Origin: JBGRQA01 sp041725895
GTDB taxonomy: Bacteria > Bacteroidota > Bacteroidia > Bacteroidales > Marinifilaceae
Length of the DNA: 22,861 nt
NCBI GenBank assembly: GCA_041725895.1
Contig: JBGRQA010000052.1
Location: forward strand, 1 to 22,861
Reading direction: 5' to 3'
The notes under the pieces: model-generated
The model's database searches: none
Told to the model about the DNA's origin: nothing
Seen by the model: only the letters and a program-made list of their open reading frames with translations
Translations under genes and position numbers: made by a program
Part shown: positions 8,976 to 17,172 of the stretch, one piece after another
Position numbering within the stretch: position 1 is the stretch's first letter
Layout of the letters: each line of letters begins with the position of its first letter

Positions 8976-9026
8976 ATATTTAATAGCGCATAGAAAGATT
9001 TTGTTTCTGTTCAATTGCCTTTGTTT

Positions 9027-10187
9027 TTATACATCTTCCGATTGGAAGAGGGCAGTAAAAGTTCTGAGGATAAGCTTGAGATCTCTCCAGAAATTGAATG
9101 TGCGGGCATATTCTATATCCAATGCCTTACGCTCTTCCGGGGACATCTGACTCGATTTTGCTCTCTTCTCCACTTGCCATAAACCCGTAAGTCCTGCCGG
9201 AGCAATGAAACGCTCAATTAGCCGATCTGATGTGATTTGCTCCGCTTCGTAAAGAGGTAAGGGACGGTTTCCCACGATGGACATATCTCCCTTGATAATA
9301 TTGATCAGTTGAGGCAGTTCGTCGATGCTGGTGTTGCGTATGAAACGGCCCACTCTTGTAATTCGTGGATCGCGATGGATTTTAACGAAAGCTGTTTGGC
9401 TTTCCTTGTTTTTTGACTGAAGGAATTCTTTTTCACAGACAATGCCATCATCCGAGAAAAGAGGAACGCCGGCTAAATTTTCCTTGTTTTTTTCTGCCGG
9501 ATGTGTTTGTACTTCTGTTTTCTCCGAATTCTTGGCATATTGGTTCTCTTTTTTCAAATCCTGAATTTGCGTATCGGCATTCAATTTCATCGACCGGAAC
9601 TTGTAGAAATCAAATACTTTGTAGCCGGTTCCTACTCTTTTGGAAATATAAAATACACTGCCCCTGGATTCCAACCGGATCAGAAGGGCTGTAATCAGCA
9701 TCAGAGGGGACAGAAAGAGCAGCGCCAGAGAGGCAAAAAACAGATCGAACAATCTTTTGGAAAGGGGAAGTTTGTATTCGAAAAAGTCTTTCTTGTGGTA
9801 TTGGCTTTCTTTACGATTCAGTTTGCGGATGAATTCAATTCTGCTGGCTATGGATGCATAATCAGCTGGAAAGGTGAAAACATCATCAATACCGTTTTTT
9901 AAGTATTTTTGGTTCTTCTCCTTGTTGGTCAGCTGATCGAATAGTATAAAAACTCCATTTTTGAAGGTAGCGGTATTTCGTACCATTTGGGCAAGAACTT
10001 CCGGTTCCATTTCACCCGGCTGATAATCGTAAACAATCAGCTCCCAGTTGGCTTTGGAATTCTTGATACTTTGAATAAAATTCAAGGTGTTTCGGTAGCA
10101 TTGCAAGTCTGCATGCTCTGTCTGCTTCGAAAGATTTTGTGCTATTTTCGGATCCGGTCCGATATATGCACCTTGATAATTTTCCAT
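9027..10187 (-). CDS. Polyprenyl-phosphate sugar-1-phosphate transferase with N-terminal receiver-like domain
   Basis: A 386-residue fusion. Residues 1-125 resemble a CheY-type receiver: Asp54 (IVYDYQPG) is at the phosphoacceptor position, but the conserved lysine of the TKP motif is replaced (TFP, Phe106) and the N-terminal acidic pair is reduced. Residues 140-386 are a bacterial sugar transferase of the WcaJ/WbaP/PglC class: RLFDLF start, a re-entrant hydrophobic segment (148-170), KFRSM (196-200), RDPRITRVGRFIR (272-284), the catalytic Asp-Glu pair in SIDELPQL (289-290), GDMSIVGNRP (300-309) and AGLTGLWQV (331-339). It moves a sugar-1-phosphate from a nucleotide sugar onto undecaprenyl phosphate, the first committed step of polymer synthesis. 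An extra polar segment of some 30-45 residues lies between 205 and 267. The gene follows a single-domain response regulator by 11 bp. Confidence 0.9.
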   Translation of the reverse strand: MENYQGAYIGPDPKIAQNLSKQTEHADLQCYRNTLNFIQSIKNSKANWELIVYDYQPGEMEPEVLAQMVRNTATFKNGVFILFDQLTNKEKNQKYLKNGIDDVFTFPADYASIASRIEFIRKLNRKESQYHKKDFFEYKLPLSKRLFDLFFASLALLFLSPLMLITALLIRLESRGSVFYISKRVGTGYKVFDFYKFRSMKLNADTQIQDLKKENQYAKNSEKTEVQTHPAEKNKENLAGVPLFSDDGIVCEKEFLQSKNKESQTAFVKIHRDPRITRVGRFIRNTSIDELPQLINIIKGDMSIVGNRPLPLYEAEQITSDRLIERFIAPAGLTGLWQVEKRAKSSQMSPEERKALDIEYARTFNFWRDLKLILRTFTALFQSEDV

Positions 10188-10198
10188 ATCCCTTTGCT

Positions 10199-10573
10199 TT
10201 AGCTTTGGAGAATTTTGTCAATTTTAATCTTCAGTTCCTGAGGATTGAAGGGTTTTGTCAAATAATCGGTAGCACCCATGTCCAGCAGTTTTATTCGATC
10301 CTCCGAATTGCTAAGACTGGATAGAATAATAACCGGGATGTCTTTGTAAACTCCTGAACTTTTAAGCATTTCAAGGAATTGAACTCCATCCAGATCGGGC
10401 ATTTGAATATCCGAAATAATACAGTTGGGGGCGCCTTCGTTGCGCATTTGAATGAAGGCTTGCATTCCGTTTTCTGCAGTTGTAATATTGTAGTCTCTGG
10501 AAAGAAACATATTTAACAGATTTCGGATCTCCGGTTTGTCATCTACGATTAGTATTTTTCTTTTTTCTTGCAT
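10199..10573 (-). CDS. Single-domain response regulator (CheY-like receiver)
   Basis: A complete 124-residue receiver with no output domain. The acidic pair is Asp11-Asp12, the phosphoacceptor is Asp55 (IISDIQMPDLDG), the switch Ser is Ser85 (ILSS) and the conserved Lys is Lys107 (TKPF). It should accept phosphate from a histidine kinase and act by protein-protein contact. Its place between the lipoprotein and the receiver-fused sugar transferase, in a cluster with two kinases, suggests that it relays signal from those kinases to polysaccharide assembly; this is inference. The start is an ATG. Confidence 0.92.
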   Translation of the reverse strand: MQEKRKILIVDDKPEIRNLLNMFLSRDYNITTAENGMQAFIQMRNEGAPNCIISDIQMPDLDGVQFLEMLKSSGVYKDIPVIILSSLSNSEDRIKLLDMGATDYLTKPFNPQELKIKIDKILQS

Positions 10574-10613
10574 CGGTTGTGTGGTGTTTATTTTATATTA
10601 ATTGTTTTTCTGA

Positions 10614-12677
10614 TTAGGGCTTTTGAAATATATTGGAGTTGTTTCTGTAATTTGATTTGTTCTGGTACCAGTCTTGGTAATTATAGCCCTTGCTTGCTGC
10701 CCAATTTCCAAATACCAGGTAGGCATTAACAATGCTTGCCTTCTCTATTGGATAATTAAAGTTTTCCGGAATATTTATGGCCCAGGGATATTCCTGTGAG
10801 GAGAAGTAATACTTCTGTTCCCCGGGGTCAGAAAGATCCTGTCCGGTTCCAAAGAGAGTGATGTCAGCCAAATCGGTAGGAGCCTGTCCGGGTAAATGTA
10901 TTTCTACTTCCCTTCTTTTGTTTGTAAAAATAAATGGGTTGTAGGGCGGCAGACCAATTTGATTGGTACTTAGGGGGGAGGAAAGAATGATACTACATTT
11001 AATCGTATCTCCTTCTATGTAAGGAAGATCTGGGTCGGTATTAATAAAACCTCCTCCTGCTGGTTTCTTTAATTGATTAAATGCATTATCAAATATCATA
11101 ACAACGGCCTTATTCTGTTGGTTTTCGGTTCCGTTCCCGGAGTTACTGATAAGTCCCTCAGTTAGATTTTGTCCTGTTACGGATTCAATAGAGGAAGGAT
11201 TGGAGCCAAATGCAATTCCAAAACCATTCTGGAAGCTGGCGCCAATGGCTCGTACCAGGAATTTTGGATTTATTTCTTTAACCAGGTTGTCGGCATTGGT
11301 TACAATTTCGAATTGGTAATCAATAACCAGATCATTGAAGTCGTAATCCCCCTTATGAGGCCACATATCTTCATAAACCAATGTGCCAAATTGAGAAGAG
11401 GAGGGATAATAGCTTTTGTGGGCTCTGTTTGCATCTTCGGGAAATTTATCGAAGGTATCTGTTACCCCGTCTCCATCTGTATCTTTGGGCGTGTCGATAA
11501 CCTGAAGATTATTTGTTTCTACAGCGGTTATCGGATTGACAGTGGTATAAAAGATTGCATCGTTGAAATCCTGATCACAGTAGGATTTGTCTCTTCTGAT
11601 ATCCTCGAAGCCCAGTAGCATTAACTCTCTTTCTTCATCGTATAGAAGTACATTGTGAGTCTTTAGGGATTCGTCATTTTCCAGGTTCAATTCAGGATTG
11701 GAGTAGTGGGTGTAGTTTCCACCGGTAATGTTTCCGTTCCACCCGTTTCCGTTCAGGAACCATCCTACAACAGTATTGGGAGGAAATGTATTGCTGAAAG
11801 TATTTGTAGTTTCATCATAGTATTTCAGTTGAATTTTGTCACCCGAATGGAGACTGCCTCCTGAACCATTGTAGGAGACATTGGGAAAAATGATGATTTT
11901 TTTCGCAATATCTTCCCTGGCTTGAGGAGGATTGTTTTTATCGTAGGTGTAGTAGCCCAGGATATTGCGCCAACCGGCTCCTTCGTGCACAAAAGTGACC
12001 CAAATTTCGCAGGTTTCTTTAATTACCAGATTGGTTTCTACCCCTTCGGCCAAATATTGAGGGTGACTGTCGGGTAGTTTCGAGCCCTCCGGGAGAGATG
12101 CATTAACATCGTTCAATAAATCCTTGGATATTTCATCTCCAGGGTTTTCCAGGTAATCCGGAAGTCCCTGACTGTTCCAGTCTCCCAGGGCCAGGTAACC
12201 GTCGGGCACTGTTGCTTTGATTGTTTTTACAGCACTTTTGGTTGCTGTTCGTTTTTCAGTAGTAATGGTAAGAGTTTGATTGGGAGCAGATATTTCTACC
12301 TCGGTGAACTGGTGTAAACCGTGATATTTTGGACAGATGTAAAGCTTTTTTGTGTAGGTAGGTATGTTAAGCGCCACTTCTATTTGCCCCTGTTTGTTGG
12401 AATTGCCCGAAAACAATAGTTTTGCCGTATTGTTCAGAGAAGATAGTTGTTCCTCCTCCAATTGGAAAGGATTCCGGTCGTAGATATCAAATTCTATGTT
12501 TGGCAATGCATTTCCATTAGCATCTCCGAAATAAATATTTAGCTGAAACTTATCAATCGTATTAAATGAGAAATCCATTTTTTGTGGGTTAGGAATTTCT
12601 TGGTCTTCTGATTTGTCTTTAAGACATCCTGTGTTAAGGATTAGTAACGATATAATTATTGATAGAATCCGTTTCAT
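10614..12677 (-). CDS. LruC domain-containing lipoprotein (DUF4114 plus LruC-type C-terminus)
   Basis: A 687-residue secreted lipoprotein. The signal peptide ends in LILNTGC, so Cys18 is the likely lipidation site. Residues 40-140 look like a β-sandwich (carboxypeptidase-regulatory-like). Residues about 225-380 carry a DUF4114-like pattern ending in LLGFEDIRRD and DQDFNDAIFY. A calcium-binding-type stretch DTDGDGVTDTFDKFPEDA (399-416) follows, then the LruC hallmark YEDMWPHKGDYDFNDLVIDY (435-454) and a β-rich C-terminus to 687. LruC-type proteins are widespread in Bacteroidota as surface or periplasmic lipoproteins of unknown function. It stands between the kinases and the single-domain regulator, so it may be an envelope sensor partner or a matrix protein; neither is shown. 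Asp-rich loops suggest calcium dependence. Confidence 0.87.
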   Translation of the reverse strand: MKRILSIIISLLILNTGCLKDKSEDQEIPNPQKMDFSFNTIDKFQLNIYFGDANGNALPNIEFDIYDRNPFQLEEEQLSSLNNTAKLLFSGNSNKQGQIEVALNIPTYTKKLYICPKYHGLHQFTEVEISAPNQTLTITTEKRTATKSAVKTIKATVPDGYLALGDWNSQGLPDYLENPGDEISKDLLNDVNASLPEGSKLPDSHPQYLAEGVETNLVIKETCEIWVTFVHEGAGWRNILGYYTYDKNNPPQAREDIAKKIIIFPNVSYNGSGGSLHSGDKIQLKYYDETTNTFSNTFPPNTVVGWFLNGNGWNGNITGGNYTHYSNPELNLENDESLKTHNVLLYDEERELMLLGFEDIRRDKSYCDQDFNDAIFYTTVNPITAVETNNLQVIDTPKDTDGDGVTDTFDKFPEDANRAHKSYYPSSSQFGTLVYEDMWPHKGDYDFNDLVIDYQFEIVTNADNLVKEINPKFLVRAIGASFQNGFGIAFGSNPSSIESVTGQNLTEGLISNSGNGTENQQNKAVVMIFDNAFNQLKKPAGGGFINTDPDLPYIEGDTIKCSIILSSPLSTNQIGLPPYNPFIFTNKRREVEIHLPGQAPTDLADITLFGTGQDLSDPGEQKYYFSSQEYPWAINIPENFNYPIEKASIVNAYLVFGNWAASKGYNYQDWYQNKSNYRNNSNIFQKP

Positions 12678-12744
12678 AACCTGCTTCTTATTGTGCTTAA
12701 TTATTATTTTTTCACTTTCTGTATGAATCTGTTACTTTTTATAA

Positions 12745-13833
12745 TTATGATGGAGTTAGAGTTGGAAACAATATTTTAAAATTGGTGCCGCAACCCGGAA
12801 TGCTGTCAATATCAAGTTCTCCACTGTTTTTCCGGATAAATTCGGAACAAAGTTTTAGTCCCAGTCCACTGCCTTTTTCACCTTCCGTGCCGGTGGTTGA
12901 CCAATAGTTGGTGTTTTCTTTCAGTTGATTCGAAATATCGGCCGTCATTCCTATGCCGGTATCAATAATTTCAACACTGGAGGTTTGCCCCTTCAGTTTT
13001 CCCATTATCTTTATCTCCCCACCTTTGGGTGTGAATTTTATGGAATTGGAAACCAGGTTACGCAGAACCGTCTTAAACATCTTTCGGTCAACTAAAAGTG
13101 TGAAGTTGGGGGGGAATGTATGGATCAGTTCAATATCTTTTTTCTCGGTTTGTCTTTCTAGCAAAGGGATCAGTTCCTGAACCACCTCTTCTACAACCAC
13201 TACTTCCTTGTTGGGTTGTATCGTGCCAATCTGGTTTTTGGCCCAAATTAAAAGATCCTCCAACATCTCGAAGGTTTCGCGAGTGGTAACATTTAGCTCT
13301 TCAATTAATTGGTAGAATTCCTTTGATTCGAATGGAGTTGTTTCCAGGCCTTCCATTAGCATGATGATTGTTGCAAGTGGAGAGCGAATGTCGTGTGCCA
13401 CAAGTGAGTACAATTTGTCCCTGGCAATAATTGTATTCTGAAGCTCTTGATGTATGGTTCGGAGTTCTATATGTGTCTTTACTCTTGCCAGTAATTCTCT
13501 TTGTTGAAAGGGTTTGGTGATGTAATCCGCTCCACCGGAATCAAAGGCCCTAACAAGATTTTGTATGTCATTCAGTGCAGTAATGAAAATGACCGGAATC
13601 TCTGCCCATTCCTTGTTCTTCTTTATTTTCTTGCATGTTTCAAAGCCATCTGTTCCCGGCATCATTACGTCCAGTAGTATTAAATCAACCGGACTCGATT
13701 CCAAAATTTCGAGAGCTTCGTCTCCACTCATGGCAGCTGCTAATTTGTAGCCTTCGTGTTGTAAAGTGTTCCCCAAAAGTTTAAGATTGTGGGGATTGTC
13801 ATCTACAATTAATATGTATTTGGAATTGTTCAT
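12745..13833 (-). CDS. Receiver-histidine kinase (REC-HisKA-HATPase), soluble
   Basis: A 362-residue protein without membrane segments. An N-terminal receiver (1-120) has Asp11-Asp12, phosphoacceptor Asp55 (LLDVMMPGTDG), Thr85 and Lys107 (TKPF). A HisKA dimerisation helix follows with His147 in SLVAHDIRSPL, then an HATPase_c domain with the N box (LRNLVSNSIKF), G1 (IIDTGIGM) and G2 (GEKGSGLGL) motifs. The receiver probably gates the kinase, so phosphate can come in at Asp55 and leave from His147. It lies 12 bp after the large hybrid kinase gene and is a plausible second tier of that pathway. No DNA-binding domain is present. All catalytic residues seem intact. Confidence 0.92.
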   Translation of the reverse strand: MNNSKYILIVDDNPHNLKLLGNTLQHEGYKLAAAMSGDEALEILESSPVDLILLDVMMPGTDGFETCKKIKKNKEWAEIPVIFITALNDIQNLVRAFDSGGADYITKPFQQRELLARVKTHIELRTIHQELQNTIIARDKLYSLVAHDIRSPLATIIMLMEGLETTPFESKEFYQLIEELNVTTRETFEMLEDLLIWAKNQIGTIQPNKEVVVVEEVVQELIPLLERQTEKKDIELIHTFPPNFTLLVDRKMFKTVLRNLVSNSIKFTPKGGEIKIMGKLKGQTSSVEIIDTGIGMTADISNQLKENTNYWSTTGTEGEKGSGLGLKLCSEFIRKNSGELDIDSIPGCGTNFKILFPTLTPS

Positions 13834-13845
13834 GATCTTTCAGAA

Positions 13846-16800
13846 TTAGATATTAGAATGCTTGTTTGGAGAATATTTCTTTAGTTTTTCAATGATAGTT
13901 TCAAATTGTAATAGGTTTTGATTTAAATTTTCAACATCAAAAGCTTCGATATCTTCAAGCAATTGGTCGGAATAGCTCTCCAGATATGTGTTTTGATACT
14001 GTTTTGCTGTGGTTTTAATTTTTTTTGCAAAATCTTCAACTTTATAGAATACTACAGGGCTTTTTAGTTTCTCCCATTGGGGCAAAAAGCTTGTTTCAAC
14101 AATTTGGAGCAAAGGTCTTAGCTGACGAATCTCGCTATCGGAGAGGGAATATTTCTCCTGCAGGAAGGGCCACTGATTATCCTGCTGATCTTTTTTGTCT
14201 GTCTGCTTTTGTTTCTGATGAGGTAAAAATTTTGCTAATTCCTGAAATAATTCGATCCTTCTCACAGGTTTAAATAAAAAACCATCGAAATAGGGAGATG
14301 ACTCAATTTTGTTCATACTGAAAACAGAGGCTGTAAATGCAATGATGGGAATGGAGGAAGTGGCTGGATTCCGTTTGATTTTTTCGGCCACCTCATACCC
14401 GGAAAGACCTGGCATTCTAATGTCCAGTAATAGAATGTCCGGTTGGCGATGCTTAAGTATTTCCAGGGCCATATTCCCATCCCTGGCTGAGAAAAATTGG
14501 ATGTTTGTTTTCCTAAGCAATCTTTCGGCCATTTCTACATTTGTATCCACATCATCAACCACCATTACCGAAGATTGGTCAAATTGGTACTCAAAATCTT
14601 CATCTTTCGGGCCATTTTTCAGGGGGCGATGCAGGGTAGGCTCCACATCATTTAGAATGACCGAAAATGTTGATCCTTTGCCCTCAATGCTTTTAACATG
14701 AATGGTCCCATTCATTTTATTGATCAATCGTTTGGAGATGGCCAGCCCCAGTCCTGACCCCTGGTACAACCTATTGGTTTCTGAAGACTGCTGTACAAAG
14801 GACTTGAATATTTTAGCATGGTCCTTTTCCGGAATACCAATGCCCGTATCTGATACTTCAATAGTTAATATGCCCTTGTTTTCTTCTGTTTCCTGGTAGT
14901 TAAGCCGAACAGAAACATAGCCCTTATGGGTGAATTTAATGGCGTTGCTGAGAAGGTTAAAGATAACCTGCTTGATGCGCAATTCGTCAAGGCGCAAGGT
15001 TTCTGGAAAAATGGCAGGTATTTCATTGTGAAGTTCAATGCCTTTTTTTCGGGCCTTATCAACGAAAAGCAACCGGATCTCTTCCAGAATATGTCTCAGA
15101 TTGGTAGGATGAGGTGAAATTTCCAATCGACCCGATTCTATTTTTGACAGATCAAGAATATCATTTATTAAAGAGAGTAGTAAGCGACCACTGGATAGGA
15201 TAGAACTCAGAACTTTTTGATGTTGGCGATCTTCAGTTTCCTGAAGTAGCGAATCACTAAACCCAAGAATTGCATTCAGGGGAGTTCGAATTTCGTGGCT
15301 CATATTGGCCAGGAATTCACTTTTGGCCTGATTGGCCCGGTTGGCTTTGTTTCGCTCATCGATAATGGATTTTTCCATTACTTTACGCTCAAAGGTATTG
15401 GCTATTACACCTGATATAGTGCGCAATAATTCCAATTCCGTTTTGTTCCAGTGCTTTTCATTGGTACATTCGTCAAAACCAATAAAACCAAAAATCTGGC
15501 CCTTCACCCAGAGTGGATAAATTACAATTGATTTGATGTTTTGTGGTTCAAGTATGGCTCTAATATCCTGTGGGAGGTCCTGTATGTTTTCGGAGTAGAG
15601 GAATCCTTTTTCTTTTAGGATCGTTTTAAAGGAAGGGAGCATTTCGTAGGGTACGTTTTGTAACTCCTCTTTCTGTGGAATGATACCACTGTTGCACCAT
15701 TCGTAGGTATTCGAAGTGGCCTTTCCTGATTCGTTGTCTTCAAATATGTATACCCGGCTTACCTGGGTGTTCTCGCCTATTTTGGACAGGATTCGGTTCA
15801 TCCGAATGTCAAAATCCTCCAAGCGGTTCGATTCCAGTGAAATTTCTGACAGCAATTCCTGTTGTTCCAGGTTTTGCTGGAGAATAAATTCATAGCGCTT
15901 TTTCTCGGTTATATCGATATGAGTTCCAACTGCCCTTACTGGTTTTCCTTCTTGGTCTCTTTGTATTACTTTACCGGTATCAAGAATCCATTTCCATTCC
16001 CCGGTTTTGGTTTTCATTCGGTGTTCCGTTTTGTACAAACTGATTTTTCCTGCCAGGTGTTGAGCTAGGGCTTTCCTAATCATAGGCATATCATCTGGGT
16101 GAACCAGTTTTTCCCAGGATGAGATATGTGGTTTGATCTCTTCCAAACGATAGCCTAACATTGTGCACCATCTTTCGTTAACAAATACCTCTCCGGTTGT
16201 TATATTCCAATCCCATAGTCCGGAATGGCTGCCAGTAAGTGCTAATTCCAATCGTTCAGCATTTCGTTTCAGTTTCTTTTCACTTTCTTCCAGTGCTTTT
16301 TCTGCTTTTTTACGAATCGAAATGTCCCGGATGTAGGCTACGGCACCATATCCATCTCCTAAATGAATAGAGGACAATGCGATTTCAACGGGAAACTCTT
16401 CCCCCGATTTTCTGATCCCCGATAGTTCCAATACTTTGCCCAGTGCATTTCCTTTCCCGCTTTTTTGAAAAATCTCCCATCCCTTATGATGTTGTTCACT
16501 GTATTTTTTTGGCATTATGATATTGTGGATGTATCTTCCAAGCACTTCTTCTGACTGGTATCCAAAAATTCTAACCGCTGCATCATTCCAGTAATCCACG
16601 TTTCCCTTCGAATCAATCATTATGACGGCATCCAAAGCCGAGTCTCCAATTTTACGGGCTTTTTCCTGGCTTTCTGTAAGGTTTTTATTATTGATGCAGG
16701 CCAGAGAAGCCAAAGCTAATTTTTGGTTGATGTCGCGGAGTGTGTAAACGATCTCCCTGCTGAGAGGATTTCCGTTTTTAATAAGCACAAGAAAGCCGAA

Positions 16801-17151
16801 TTGGTCTAGTTGCATGATGTGGTAATACAACGTCGAATTCAACTTACCTGTTATTGGTAGTTGATTGCAGTAGTTGTCTAAATCATCCTTTGAAAAACTT
16901 TTGGGGATAACTTGTTTTATTAGTTCGTTATTGCCATTCATTAGGGAGAGGGGAGGGATTGATAGAATGGGCTTGGAACGATACGAATCGTTAATTTGGG
17001 GTTCCAGTTGGTATACGATTCCCGAAATGCAATTCAATTTGCGTAGATAGGCAAGCAAGGAATGTTTTAGCATTTCCTGCAGGTTGAGATTCTTGCCAAT
17101 GGCCATTGCAATTTCGTAGAAAACCTGTATGTGTTGTATCGACTTACTCAT
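13846..17151 (-). CDS. Hybrid histidine kinase (N-terminal region-PAS-PAS-GAF-HisKA-HATPase-REC)
   Basis: An 1101-residue cytoplasmic sensor kinase with no clear transmembrane segment. Residues 1-155 look GAF-like; PAS1 is at about 165-282 and PAS2 with PAC at about 295-417 (WDWNITTGEV, then GTHIDITEKK). A GAF domain at about 425-590 contains IVIYPLWVKGQIFGFIGFDE. HisKA has His619 (NMSHEIRTPLN), followed by HATPase_c with FNLLSNAIKF, VSDTGIGIP and GSGLGLAISK. The receiver at about 860-975 has Asp866-Asp867, Asp910 and Lys961 (FKP). The last 120 residues are helical but lack the HxxKG-type histidine of an Hpt domain, so phosphate must leave through another carrier. It follows the FIST gene by 21 bp, an arrangement in which FIST is thought to provide ligand input to a kinase. 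Confidence 0.92.
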   Translation of the reverse strand: MSKSIQHIQVFYEIAMAIGKNLNLQEMLKHSLLAYLRKLNCISGIVYQLEPQINDSYRSKPILSIPPLSLMNGNNELIKQVIPKSFSKDDLDNYCNQLPITGKLNSTLYYHIMQLDQFGFLVLIKNGNPLSREIVYTLRDINQKLALASLACINNKNLTESQEKARKIGDSALDAVIMIDSKGNVDYWNDAAVRIFGYQSEEVLGRYIHNIIMPKKYSEQHHKGWEIFQKSGKGNALGKVLELSGIRKSGEEFPVEIALSSIHLGDGYGAVAYIRDISIRKKAEKALEESEKKLKRNAERLELALTGSHSGLWDWNITTGEVFVNERWCTMLGYRLEEIKPHISSWEKLVHPDDMPMIRKALAQHLAGKISLYKTEHRMKTKTGEWKWILDTGKVIQRDQEGKPVRAVGTHIDITEKKRYEFILQQNLEQQELLSEISLESNRLEDFDIRMNRILSKIGENTQVSRVYIFEDNESGKATSNTYEWCNSGIIPQKEELQNVPYEMLPSFKTILKEKGFLYSENIQDLPQDIRAILEPQNIKSIVIYPLWVKGQIFGFIGFDECTNEKHWNKTELELLRTISGVIANTFERKVMEKSIIDERNKANRANQAKSEFLANMSHEIRTPLNAILGFSDSLLQETEDRQHQKVLSSILSSGRLLLSLINDILDLSKIESGRLEISPHPTNLRHILEEIRLLFVDKARKKGIELHNEIPAIFPETLRLDELRIKQVIFNLLSNAIKFTHKGYVSVRLNYQETEENKGILTIEVSDTGIGIPEKDHAKIFKSFVQQSSETNRLYQGSGLGLAISKRLINKMNGTIHVKSIEGKGSTFSVILNDVEPTLHRPLKNGPKDEDFEYQFDQSSVMVVDDVDTNVEMAERLLRKTNIQFFSARDGNMALEILKHRQPDILLLDIRMPGLSGYEVAEKIKRNPATSSIPIIAFTASVFSMNKIESSPYFDGFLFKPVRRIELFQELAKFLPHQKQKQTDKKDQQDNQWPFLQEKYSLSDSEIRQLRPLLQIVETSFLPQWEKLKSPVVFYKVEDFAKKIKTTAKQYQNTYLESYSDQLLEDIEAFDVENLNQNLLQFETIIEKLKKYSPNKHSNI

Positions 17152-17172
17152 CTTTTGCTTTTTTCATACCAG

